Shown here: piece after piece, positions 23,259-30,575 of the stretch
Layout: the number at the start of each line of letters is the position of its first letter
Position numbering within the stretch: the stretch's first letter is position 1
Source of the DNA: a virus
DNA: 64,000 bases
Reading direction: 5' to 3' (one strand)
Virus record (IMG/VR): IMGVR_UViG_3300036853_000446
Span: 310,001 to 374,000 of that record
Program-made: the position numbers and the translations under genes
Notes under the pieces: model-generated
Seen by the model: the letters and a program-made list of their open reading frames with translations, nothing else
What the model was told of the DNA's origin: nothing
Database searches by the model: none

Positions 23259-23462
23259 TCAAGAGACGGGTGACGAGAATGATCCTGCGCTGACGCTCGA
23301 AGGTTCCGGCGCGGGTTCAGGGTCGACCAACGGCGGCGATTTGGGCTCCTGAACGGACTTCTGAAAGTTGACGCCGCGTGAGCGGCTTTGTGAGCTGCAC
23401 TTGTCGCAAAGCGCGACAGGACCAATCACGGTAGCGGGCGCGCCGCAGTTGAAGCATTCCAT
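23259..23462 (-). CDS. Small zinc-ribbon protein, 67 aa
   Basis: CFNCGAPATVIGPVALCDKC at residues 3-22 is a clean CxxC-x14-CxxC zinc ribbon, followed by a disordered Pro/Ser tail. Lies 23 nt after the stop of 23486-24235. Function unknown; could be a transcription- or translation-associated ribbon. Confidence 0.7.
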   Translation of the reverse strand: MECFNCGAPATVIGPVALCDKCSSQSRSRGVNFQKSVQEPKSPPLVDPEPAPEPSSVSAGSFSSPVS

Positions 23463-23485
23463 GCCTGAGACCCGTCACAAGTTCT

Positions 23486-24235
23486 TTACTCGTCACTCGG
23501 GTCCGTCAATCGATCCCACAACGTCGGTCGGGCTGTGTTGTGTTCGACCTCGACCGGCACGCCTTGCCCAGTTGGCGACCCCCGTCTCGTCGGCGCTTGA
23601 ACGTCGAGTCTGACCTGGTCGAAATCGATGATCGGGGCGACGAGCGACGCACCCCCGCCACGCCCCGAGGGCGCTGCTCCAGGTGTCATTACGGGCGCAT
23701 TCTCGAGAACAATCTGAAGCGCGCCGTCCGGCAGATTCAGAAGCGTGCTGGTGTCGAAAACATACGCCTGCGCTTCCCACTGAGAGACGAAAAGCGCGCG
23801 GATCCCAGACCCGACGACCCAAAACCTTTCCTGGTTCAGCTGCTCGTCGAGATCCCCGTAGATCCTGACGTAGCGCGCCGTAAAGTCGGATCGTCGCATC
23901 ATCTCGACGACTCCGAGATTCCCCTCATCGAGCGTTCGAAAGCGAACCGTGTGAACATCGCTTCCTTCCGCGAGGTGAACCAAATGCGCGGCATTGCGTC
24001 GGTCAAACCAGGCTGACCCCGACTCGAGCCATGCCAGTGAAATATCCGGTGTGTCCTGGTACGTTTGCCGGAAGCACTCGGCATCCATTTCGAGCAATCT
24101 GTCGTAGAACCCGACCGACGGCCTCACGAGCGCGTTCATCACGACGACCGTACAAGACATTTCGCTCTCCGCGACGACCCGCACCACCTCCGGTCCTCCG
24201 TGGCGCTGATACCAGTACTCGCCAACCTCAGGCAT
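23486..24235 (-). CDS. Hypothetical protein, 249 aa
   Basis: Beta-rich N-terminal part (GEYWYQRHGGPEVVRVVAES, CTVVVMNALV) and a Pro/Gly/Ala-rich linker near residue 190. No motif recognised. Its start overlaps the upstream gene stop by 8 nt. Confidence 0.7.
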   Translation of the reverse strand: MPEVGEYWYQRHGGPEVVRVVAESEMSCTVVVMNALVRPSVGFYDRLLEMDAECFRQTYQDTPDISLAWLESGSAWFDRRNAAHLVHLAEGSDVHTVRFRTLDEGNLGVVEMMRRSDFTARYVRIYGDLDEQLNQERFWVVGSGIRALFVSQWEAQAYVFDTSTLLNLPDGALQIVLENAPVMTPGAAPSGRGGGASLVAPIIDFDQVRLDVQAPTRRGSPTGQGVPVEVEHNTARPTLWDRLTDPSDE

Positions 24236-24833
24236 CGGCGGCCCCCGACGACGGATAGAACCGCTGATAGTTGCTCGCGAGGTCTCTCAGGATGCTCAGG
24301 CGTTCGGGGGGCGGCGGCTCCGCTGGTTGGTCGAGGGGTGGCATCAGAAAGGGACCTTTCGCTCGCAAGACTTCGATGCTCAGGGCCGGATTCTTGCTGG
24401 TCTCTCGGTCCGGACCAAATAGCAACGTGGCCGCTAGGCCCACTGCCGAGAGAAGGCCAATAAACGAGTCCGCAGCGTCTTGGTCGCCGAACGGCGGTGG
24501 ATCGCCAATCGCCCAAATCGCGCCCGTCCAGCCATACCGATCGAGGACCGTCAGCGCGGCGGCTTCGGTATCGGGATAGAGGGGGATTTCCAATTCCAAG
24601 AGGCCCTTATTGAGGTGCTCCTCATCGTTCTCCAGGAGGCCCAACGCGAGCTTGATCAGCGGGATTCGGTCCCCCTCGCGGAACGCGATCCATCCGAATA
24701 TCGGGATCGACAGGAACGTCCCTTTGAGGGGATCGCCCACGACCCGCCCCCTGGGCAATTTCTGTTGAGCGGGCGACAACTCGTTCGAGTCTCGGTCGTG
24801 CTGCCGCTTTAGCTTTCTGAGTAAATTCGACAT
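24228..24833 (-). CDS. Hypothetical protein, 201 aa
   Basis: Basic N-terminus (residues 1-30), then a compact alpha/beta region (FLSIPIFGWIAFREGD, IPLIKLALGLLENDEEHL) and a short hydrophobic stretch (FIGLLSAVGLAATLLFG) that may be one membrane helix. A GGAGAG ribosome site and a class 2 box precede ATG 24833. Function unknown. Confidence 0.75.
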   Translation of the reverse strand: MSNLLRKLKRQHDRDSNELSPAQQKLPRGRVVGDPLKGTFLSIPIFGWIAFREGDRIPLIKLALGLLENDEEHLNKGLLELEIPLYPDTEAAALTVLDRYGWTGAIWAIGDPPPFGDQDAADSFIGLLSAVGLAATLLFGPDRETSKNPALSIEVLRAKGPFLMPPLDQPAEPPPPERLSILRDLASNYQRFYPSSGAADA

Positions 24834-24845
24834 GCTCTCCGGCGA

Positions 24846-24852
24846 TACACCG
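24846..24852 (-). promoter_or_regulatory. Class 2 promoter box CGGTGTA
   Basis: CGGTGTA on the minus strand, 12 nt before ATG 24833. Confidence 0.55.
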
Positions 24853-24906
24853 GTTTGCCCAATCAGGTGCTCGCGTGTGGGTCCACAATTGTTGTCGTTT
24901 GTCCGG

Positions 24907-24935
24907 TTGTCGCCAGTCTCCGGGGTATGTATTCT
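24907..24935 (+). promoter_or_regulatory. Sigma70-like promoter candidate
   Basis: TTGTCG, 17 nt, TATTCT; 36 nt before ATG 24972, which has an ACGGAGGGAAC ribosome site. Confidence 0.4.
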
Positions 24936-24971
24936 TTACCCGTGGGGGTTTTTGACGGAGGGAACTAACAA

Positions 24972-25625
24972 ATGACCAAACGAGTTCGAAGTTCAAAGCA
25001 GGTAACGCCGGCCGAGATAAAGGAATCCCGGATGACACTAAAGCAGGCAGAGAGCCTACGGGAGCGGTGCAAGGCAGTTGGCGCCAAGCACCAGTCGGCC
25101 TCCATCGAGCTTTGTAAGGTCGTTTGGGAGACCGAGGGCGCGGTGGTCAAGGTCGACGGCGAGTACACGTACTGCTGGGCTCTTTGGGGCTTTTCGTCCT
25201 GGGAAGACTACCTCGGCAAGGAGCTAGACCTTCACCTGACGACGGCGTACAGCCTCAAGAACGTGTGGGAAGTCTTCTACGTCGAGCTTCGAGGCGCGTG
25301 GGACGAAAGCCTGCTCCTGGGCATAACGAAGATGAAGATTCTCGCCTCGGCGGGCTTGACCCGCAAGAATGTGGAGTCCTGGCTGCGCAAGGCGCAAACC
25401 ATGACGTGTCGCAAGCTTCGAGCCGACGTCTATGGCACCGAAGAGCTTCATACGCTCCAGTTGCCCCTGACGGGCTCGCAATTGAGTCTGGTGCGGGGCG
25501 CCCTCGACATGGCGAAAACGACCGTCTCGAACGGCGAGAAGATGAATCGGGGCGAGCTTTTGACACACATCATTCGGAGCTGGCGCGACGCCAACCGCCC
25601 CAAGTTGCGAAGCGCAGCGGCCTGA
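24972..25625 (+). CDS. Probable helix-turn-helix regulator, 217 aa
   Basis: Residues about 65-135 (ALWGFSSWEDYLGKELDLHLTTAYSLKN..., GITKMKILASAGLTRKNVESWLRKAQTMTCRKLRADVYG) resemble the DNA-binding domain of ParB/KfrA-like proteins found in phages and plasmids, where WEDYL, TAYSLKNV and the LRADVYG end recur. A Lys-rich N-terminus precedes it. It may act in partition or regulation. It has a host-like sigma70 promoter rather than an element-specific box, so it could be an early or lysogeny regulator (inference). Confidence 0.7.
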   Translation: MTKRVRSSKQVTPAEIKESRMTLKQAESLRERCKAVGAKHQSASIELCKVVWETEGAVVKVDGEYTYCWALWGFSSWEDYLGKELDLHLTTAYSLKNVWEVFYVELRGAWDESLLLGITKMKILASAGLTRKNVESWLRKAQTMTCRKLRADVYGTEELHTLQLPLTGSQLSLVRGALDMAKTTVSNGEKMNRGELLTHIIRSWRDANRPKLRSAAA

Positions 25626-25638
25626 CTCGAGGTTCGAC

Positions 25639-26130
25639 TTGTTTGCGCGCGTGAATGTGGACTTCATCGACTTTGGCTCAACCAAACGGGGGGCCCTCGT
25701 CGGCAAGTTCACCGATCGCTATGGGGCGGCCTGCAGCATTCAGGAGTCCTCTTACCCGGACGAAGAATGCATTTGGCTCGGCGTCGAGGTCGATGCCATG
25801 GGCGACTTGATCCCGAGTGGCCGGATGCATCTCACGCGCGACCAGGCACAAAAGCTGGCCGAAGTGTTGCTGCACTTCGCCGCCGAGGGTACCTTGGGGC
25901 TCTACGACGCGGCCGAATACCCCGTGGGCTCGTGGGTCCTCGGGGTGGGTCGAGACAACCGCGGGGTCGTCGGGCGCGTCGTAGAAGCGCATCCGGGGAC
26001 CGTGCTCCGGGTGCAGGACGCCCATGGCGAAGAGCCGTGGGAATGCGCGTGGAGCCTCGTTCCTTCGAGCTGGATCCCGACGCAGGCGCCCCCGCAAGGT
26101 CGGTCGCTATTCGAGCATCTCGAGGCCTAG
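25639..26130 (+). CDS. Phage-type hypothetical protein with C-terminal beta domain, 163 aa
   Basis: Residues about 20-80 (GKFTDRYGAACSIQESSYPD, CIWLGVEV, RMHLTRDQAQKLAEVLLHFA) match a short, very widespread phage family of unknown function. An extra C-terminal part (YPVGSWVLGVGRDNRGVVGR...WECAWSLVPSSWIP) looks like an SH3-like barrel. Start TTG 25639 has GAGG at suitable spacing; GTG 25651 is an alternative. Confidence 0.75.
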   Translation: MFARVNVDFIDFGSTKRGALVGKFTDRYGAACSIQESSYPDEECIWLGVEVDAMGDLIPSGRMHLTRDQAQKLAEVLLHFAAEGTLGLYDAAEYPVGSWVLGVGRDNRGVVGRVVEAHPGTVLRVQDAHGEEPWECAWSLVPSSWIPTQAPPQGRSLFEHLEA

Positions 26131-26309
26131 GGCAAATCCGGGTCGCTCGGCATGGCCCGTACCTCTTTCCGAGCGACCTTCCAGGCGCGCTGGACAATCC
26201 AGGAAAGCGAGCGCTCGAGTCGAACCGCTTCCTCTCGAATCTCGACCAGCATCTCCTCAGGGAAGTACAGGCTCTGTTTTCTATCCAACGGTCGGGTCTT
26301 CTGTCCCAC
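26127..26309 (-). CDS. Ribbon-helix-helix protein, TIGR04563-like
   Basis: 60 aa. KQSLYFPEEMLVEIREEAVR followed by LERSLSWIVQRAWKVARKEV is a full ribbon-helix-helix DNA-binding fold: one strand and two helices. It closely resembles TIGR04563, a family I know as typical of myxobacteria and present in many copies there. It overlaps the 3' end of the previous gene by 4 nt (convergent). It is the best host clue in the window. Confidence 0.85.
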   Translation of the reverse strand: MGQKTRPLDRKQSLYFPEEMLVEIREEAVRLERSLSWIVQRAWKVARKEVRAMPSDPDLP

Positions 26310-26364
26310 TCACGTCCTCCTTCTGTTCGGTGGTGGACAAGTGGATCCGTGACCGACGCGGCAT

Positions 26365-26658
26365 CTACCTGTCCGACAGGTGAGTCACGAACTGGTCGAG
26401 CCTCTTGCGGGCTTCTATGCGGTCACCTCCGAGAGCGACGACGACCACGGCATGGTGGCGCCGCGCCGCATCATCGAACCCCCTGTAGCGGGGCGGGTAA
26501 CACGTGCACTCTTTTGACAGCATGACAGCAAGTTGAGCACGTACGATTCGCCCCATCTCGATCGCCTCCTGTGGGGTACGGCCGAAGACTTTGAGGTACG
26601 CCCTCAGGAACGGTCCTTGCTCCTCGAGTGTGTATTCCGATTTTGGTTCGGTTTCCAT
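26365..26658 (-). CDS. Hypothetical protein, 97 aa
   Basis: Start ATG 26658 is exactly 6 nt after a class 1 promoter, so the mRNA should be leaderless. Segments YLKVFGRTPQEAIEMGRIVR and ARRHHAVVVVALGGDRIEA suggest a small alpha/beta fold. No family match. Confidence 0.7.
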   Translation of the reverse strand: METEPKSEYTLEEQGPFLRAYLKVFGRTPQEAIEMGRIVRAQLAVMLSKECTCYPPRYRGFDDAARRHHAVVVVALGGDRIEARKRLDQFVTHLSDR

Positions 26659-26664
26659 ATTTGG

Positions 26665-26692
26665 AGTATGGTTGACGGAGCGATTCTGATCC
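26665..26692 (-). promoter_or_regulatory. Class 1 promoter box pair
   Basis: GGATCAG, 15 nt, CATACT on the minus strand; 6 nt before ATG 26658. One mismatch in each box. Confidence 0.65.
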
Positions 26693-26718
26693 GGATTACT
26701 CGTGCAAGATTGTGGGTC

Positions 26719-27009
26719 ATGTCTAAAAAGACGAAGCAAAGGGATACGGTGTGGGTGGGACCGGAGCTAGCCAATGGTCATCGCCCATTCGTGCGCCAAA
26801 CCAGCACGGGCAAATCCGAACGCGGATGCTTCGTGCCCAAGGACGAGGCTGAGCGCGCGGTCGAGTTGAAACACCTCGGGGGACACTGCTTCGAGGTGAC
26901 TCGGGAGACTCGCCTCACCGCCGGGGGCCCGTCCCAGGTGGCGAATCCAGCCTACCGCGACGGCTGGTCCCGTATCTTCGGCGGTAAGCAAGCCGTCGGC
27001 CAAGCGTGA
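26719..27009 (+). CDS. Phage-type hypothetical protein, 96 aa
   Basis: NGHRPFVRQTSTGKSERG and GPSQVANPAYRDGWSRIFGG match a recurring small phage protein whose QVANPAYR-GW-IFG ending is characteristic to me. Function unknown. It is divergent from 26365-26658 with their promoters overlapping. Confidence 0.75.
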   Translation: MSKKTKQRDTVWVGPELANGHRPFVRQTSTGKSERGCFVPKDEAERAVELKHLGGHCFEVTRETRLTAGGPSQVANPAYRDGWSRIFGGKQAVGQA

Positions 27010-27021
27010 GGCCTCGACGTT

Positions 27022-27654
27022 TTAGCGGGGACTTGGCAGTCTGATGTTGTGGGTCTCTCCCGGCGAATCGCGATCGGGGACCTTCAAGACGTAGCGCCCT
27101 TTGGCGTCGATGCTGACCTCGGGCGCATTTCCTGCTTTCAGTACCGCAGCTTCCGCCTGCTGTTTGGCTTCTCCCGCCACCCTCTGAGTGGCGCCTTGCC
27201 GCTCGAGGATCTGTGTCTGCTGATCCTGGATCTTCTCTTGCTTGGCCAGCATGTCGGTTTGCACGCTGCTCATGTGCCAGAGGGCGATGAGGTTGATCGC
27301 GAGCAACAGCACGCCGACGAAATTGCCAATGAAGACTCCGCGCATCATCGTAGAAGCGCGCCCGAATTTCATGACGAGCAGCATCAGGACGTCGGCAATC
27401 CGATCCATCCCCGTCATGAAATCGTTGGCGATCTTGCCCGCCTTATTGAGGTCATCGATGTCTGATACTCTCACGCTCGGTGCCTGCGGGGTCGGCGGGC
27501 TCCCCGGGGCATTCGGTGTCTTGATTGCTGCCGCCGCGAGGGTGTTGAGTTCAGTCTGGACCTCGGCTCGAACAGCCTTCATCTCAGTTGTGCTGAAGCT
27601 CCCCAGGGCTCGCTCGAGGCGCTTGGAAGAGTCCGGGCGTGGTTTGTCAGACAT
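27022..27654 (-). CDS. Membrane protein with coiled coil, 210 aa
   Basis: Disordered N-terminal region, then one membrane helix (GVFIGNFVGVLLLAINLIALW, about residues 107-127) and a coiled coil (MLAKQEKIQDQQTQILERQG). The C-terminal YVLKVPDRDSPGETHNIRLP could be a small periplasmic strand set. Last gene of a three-gene cassette of short membrane/coiled-coil proteins, a layout reminiscent of phage lysis or tail-associated genes, though no family confirms that. Confidence 0.75.
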   Translation of the reverse strand: MSDKPRPDSSKRLERALGSFSTTEMKAVRAEVQTELNTLAAAAIKTPNAPGSPPTPQAPSVRVSDIDDLNKAGKIANDFMTGMDRIADVLMLLVMKFGRASTMMRGVFIGNFVGVLLLAINLIALWHMSSVQTDMLAKQEKIQDQQTQILERQGATQRVAGEAKQQAEAAVLKAGNAPEVSIDAKGRYVLKVPDRDSPGETHNIRLPSPR

Positions 27655-27862
27655 TGCGTGGTCTCGGGTTGGGACGCGGCGGTGCGTCGTCGTCGGAGGA
27701 TGGCTCTTCGAGTGCCCTCTTTGCGGGTCTACGGCTTTCCTGCAGCCTTTCGGTAGCCGCCTGCAGGTCATCCTGACGGAGCAGGGCCTGATCGAGCATC
27801 TCACGGAAATCTTGCTCCGCTTGCGCGGCCTCGCGCCTCTTGAAAGGCCACCACCAGGACAT
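27647..27862 (-). CDS. Small coiled-coil protein, 71 aa
   Basis: Starts MSWWWPFKRREAAQAEQDFR: a Trp-rich membrane-surface anchor followed by a charged helix (about 10-45) and a Pro/Arg-rich tail. Sits between the two membrane/coiled-coil genes, overlapping the next by 8 nt. Function unknown. Confidence 0.65.
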   Translation of the reverse strand: MSWWWPFKRREAAQAEQDFREMLDQALLRQDDLQAATERLQESRRPAKRALEEPSSDDDAPPRPNPRPRNV

Positions 27863-27865
27863 GGC

Positions 27866-28264
27866 TTACCGTCGCCCTCGTACGGAACCGCCGCCATTAT
27901 TGAGCGTCGCGACGAGTCGCACCTGCTCATCACGCAGGCTGCTGACCTCCCTGTCCAACGTGGCGATGGATTTCTCGAGGCTCTGGATCTGCATGACGAC
28001 GGCGCTCGCGCTACGGCTAGCGTCGGAAACGGCGATGACCGTCGATTTATTGACCTCGACGGTGAGAGCCGAGACCCCTTCGTTGGTCTTTTGTAGCACC
28101 GCCGCGAACAAGGCTTGGTCTTTGATTCGTTCGTCCTTTGAGACCAGGAGCCTCATGACAGCCCAGATAAGGCCCGCGATCGCCAATACCGCGACCGCGC
28201 CGACAATGCCCTTGTCAAGGAACATCTCGTAAGCGGATTGGACGGTCTTTTCGTTCGGCGGCAC
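27866..28264 (-). CDS. Membrane-anchored coiled-coil protein, 132 aa
   Basis: One membrane helix at about residues 19-41 (GIVGAVAVLAIAGLIWAVMRL) and a long heptad helix after it (about 50-125, ending SLEKSIATLDREVSSLRDEQ). GTG 28264 has a GGAGACGA ribosome site. First gene of the cassette 28264-27022. i-spanin-like or scaffold-like geometry, but no clear family. Confidence 0.7.
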   Translation of the reverse strand: MPPNEKTVQSAYEMFLDKGIVGAVAVLAIAGLIWAVMRLLVSKDERIKDQALFAAVLQKTNEGVSALTVEVNKSTVIAVSDASRSASAVVMQIQSLEKSIATLDREVSSLRDEQVRLVATLNNGGGSVRGRR

Positions 28265-28388
28265 TCGTCTCCAACAAGCGAATCGTCAAAAGGATTAGGC
28301 AAGCCTCCGCGAACGGATTTTCTCAGAATTGTTCTTCGCGTGCGCCACGCCAAATTCTTCTTATACGCGCCCAGAGGGCGATCCCGCG

Positions 28389-28395
28389 CGGTGTA
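28389..28395 (+). promoter_or_regulatory. Class 2 promoter box CGGTGTA
   Basis: CGGTGTA with a 67-nt leader to ATG 28463. This copy is not near-leaderless. Confidence 0.4.
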
Positions 28396-28462
28396 GCAGA
28401 GGATCACCAGGACCGATGCGGTCCCGGTTGCGTTGGTTGCTTGCAAGTCAGGAGTTTGCGAA

Positions 28463-29359
28463 ATGCAGATGGAAAAGGTGGAAAAACAGATTGGATCCCG
28501 CGACCGTCGATTCGTCGTCTGGTCGAGGGCCGACGCGCTCGTGATGAAGACGGGGCAACCCTTCGAGGAGGTTTTGCCGACGGCGATGGCCGGGTACAAG
28601 CTGAGCAGCACGGACCTCCGCGGGGTGCTCGACCTGCAGAAGGTCAACCAGGAGGTCCGAACTGCCTTGCTGGGCGTTGCGTTTGCGCCTAGCCCGGTCG
28701 TCGCCGTTACTGCGGGGGTACAACCCGCCAAGATCGATTCGATCGATACCGTTCTCGATGATGTCATCACGCCGAATGTAGAGGACGACGTGTCAGCGGA
28801 TGACGTTGACCCGGAGACTCGACTCATCGCGGCCCGCGACCGCGTCGTCGCGTTTCTCAACTGGAATCGTGAACTGCCGTATCATGTCATCCCCTTCCCG
28901 AAGCTCGGGGTGTCATTCTTCATGGTGGGCAAGATCACGATCGACGGCGACCATCGAGAGTGGAATCACAACGGCAAGCACGCCAAATTCAAGGCTCTGA
29001 TCCCCGATTGCGAGTCGAAGATCATCGTCCTGAACGGCGAGACGTTCCCGAAATCGTTCTTCTTCGAGGACTGGACGTGGAAGATCCACGAGCGCGAAAA
29101 GAAGGGCCTCTGCTCCGGCAACCTAAAGATCTTCTGCTTCAAGCACGAGATCAACGCTGAATACATTTGCTGGATCAATCCGGGCGGGAAAGGCGACCCC
29201 TGGCGCTTCATTTATAAGATGACAGCGACGGGTCTCGAGATGACCCGGTTCAGGCTGAAGCCCGATTCGAAGGAGGATTACGTGCGGCTCGACGCCAAGC
29301 CCGTGATCATCAGTCCAATCGACTTCAGCGCGATCGACTTCGACGTTCCGCGGCAGTAG
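28463..29359 (+). CDS. Hypothetical protein, 298 aa
   Basis: The N-terminal helical part (1-75) is linked by an acidic spacer (about 95-115) to a beta-rich C-terminal domain (VSFFMVGKITIDGDHREWNH, GETFPKSFFFEDWTWKI, FIYKMTATGLEMTRFRLKP). Aromatic density and strand pattern would suit a structural or carbohydrate-binding domain, which is inference. AGGAG lies 8 nt before ATG 28463. No family recognised. Confidence 0.75.
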   Translation: MQMEKVEKQIGSRDRRFVVWSRADALVMKTGQPFEEVLPTAMAGYKLSSTDLRGVLDLQKVNQEVRTALLGVAFAPSPVVAVTAGVQPAKIDSIDTVLDDVITPNVEDDVSADDVDPETRLIAARDRVVAFLNWNRELPYHVIPFPKLGVSFFMVGKITIDGDHREWNHNGKHAKFKALIPDCESKIIVLNGETFPKSFFFEDWTWKIHEREKKGLCSGNLKIFCFKHEINAEYICWINPGGKGDPWRFIYKMTATGLEMTRFRLKPDSKEDYVRLDAKPVIISPIDFSAIDFDVPRQ

Positions 29360-29361
29360 TT

Positions 29362-29369
29362 CCTTTTAT
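29362..29369 (+). promoter_or_regulatory. Class 3 box CCTTTTAT
   Basis: CCTTTTATCGGCG, 14 nt before ATG 29384; same spacing and near-identical sequence as at 33532 and 55999. Confidence 0.5.
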
Positions 29370-29383
29370 CGGCGGGCTACTGC

Positions 29384-30571
29384 ATGCCCGTAGCCCGCCG
29401 AGTCTCTCGCCGATATCTGGACCAGCAGACCGCTCGTCGTATCGTCGGCCGCGTCTTCTGGGCCATGAGCCGCGACGAGGCGAAGCGGACGCTCAAGCTT
29501 CCTCTTGGCGTGGAACCGTCGGACGAAGATATCGGCAAGGCATACAAGGCCCTCGTTCGGGACGCGATTCGCAACGATCCCGAAGCGGCGATCACGCAAG
29601 AGGCCTTGAAGGATTTCAACGTCGCCAAGGACACGCTCCGCGGGCAGTTCGACCGGAAGGCCCCTGGCACTGGCCCGAACGCACCCGAAAGTGGAGGACG
29701 CGCGCCGACAAACTTTAGACCCGAGCCACCACCGTCAGACCCACCGCCCATGCCCAAGGGCGATTCGTTTACGGTCGCGTTTCATACGCTCGGCAATGTC
29801 GAGTGGAAGATTGCGACCGACGGCGTCTACAACGAAGAAGTCGTCGTGGAGGACGAAGGTCCGCCCCGCAAGATCTATTGGACCCTGATCGAGGAGGTGA
29901 TTCTGATCGGCAAGACGGACACTCACTACGTCTTTGCCAAGCTCACGCAACGGACCAATTCCCGAAAAGATTACCGAGACAAGACCATCTACTCGCGCTG
30001 GGAATCTTTCAAATTTGTGCGTCCTGTCGCAGATCATAATCTGCTCAAGCTCGCTCCCAAGGTCCTCAAGGGCATGCGGGAAGGCGCGCACCGACGGGCC
30101 CAGTTCACGGTCCTCGAAGGGGCCCTGACCGAACAAAGGCTCCTGAATTTACGGGGCCGGCTCTCGCTCCCCGACGCGATCATCGGATCGGGCATCTTGG
30201 CCGAAGGCGCGCCGACCCCAAAGGGACGCAAGATCCAAGTCGAACTCGAACCTGTTTTCAATCAAGCCAAATACACGGCGATGTCCAGGATGAGCGAGGG
30301 TCACAACGCCTACGACTGGTTCCTCTACGTCAACGGCAAGCAGCACCAACTCGCCGATCACGAGGTCGAGGGTCTCAAGACGACGTACCTGCTGAGTTCG
30401 GTCTTCGGCTACGATTATAGGAAGGGCAGGGTCAACTTGACCCGACTCAAAGGCACGAGAATGAAGATGGGGCCGAAGGCCTCGCTCGATGCCCTCGCCA
30501 AGTCTCTCGACGCTGGCCCCGTGCGAGACGCTGTCGAACGGGCTTCCGAAGCCTTTCCGGAAGAAGGGTGA
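29384..30571 (+). CDS. J-domain-like protein with RVxRRYL tag, 395 aa
   Basis: N-terminal tag PVARRVSRRYLDQQTARRI (residues 2-20). Residues about 40-85 (EPSDEDIGKAYKALVRDAIR...ITQEALKDFNVAKDTL) look like a J-domain but lack the HPD loop needed to trigger Hsp70, with RND in its place. A proline-rich linker follows, then a large beta-rich domain, in which HTLGNVEWKIATDGVYNEEV is followed by WTLIEEVILIG and SRWESFKFVRPVADHNLL. Tag plus J-like domain at the N-terminus is an arrangement I associate with large uncultivated phages. Function unknown. Confidence 0.8.
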   Translation: MPVARRVSRRYLDQQTARRIVGRVFWAMSRDEAKRTLKLPLGVEPSDEDIGKAYKALVRDAIRNDPEAAITQEALKDFNVAKDTLRGQFDRKAPGTGPNAPESGGRAPTNFRPEPPPSDPPPMPKGDSFTVAFHTLGNVEWKIATDGVYNEEVVVEDEGPPRKIYWTLIEEVILIGKTDTHYVFAKLTQRTNSRKDYRDKTIYSRWESFKFVRPVADHNLLKLAPKVLKGMREGAHRRAQFTVLEGALTEQRLLNLRGRLSLPDAIIGSGILAEGAPTPKGRKIQVELEPVFNQAKYTAMSRMSEGHNAYDWFLYVNGKQHQLADHEVEGLKTTYLLSSVFGYDYRKGRVNLTRLKGTRMKMGPKASLDALAKSLDAGPVRDAVERASEAFPEEG

Positions 30572-30575
30572 AAGA

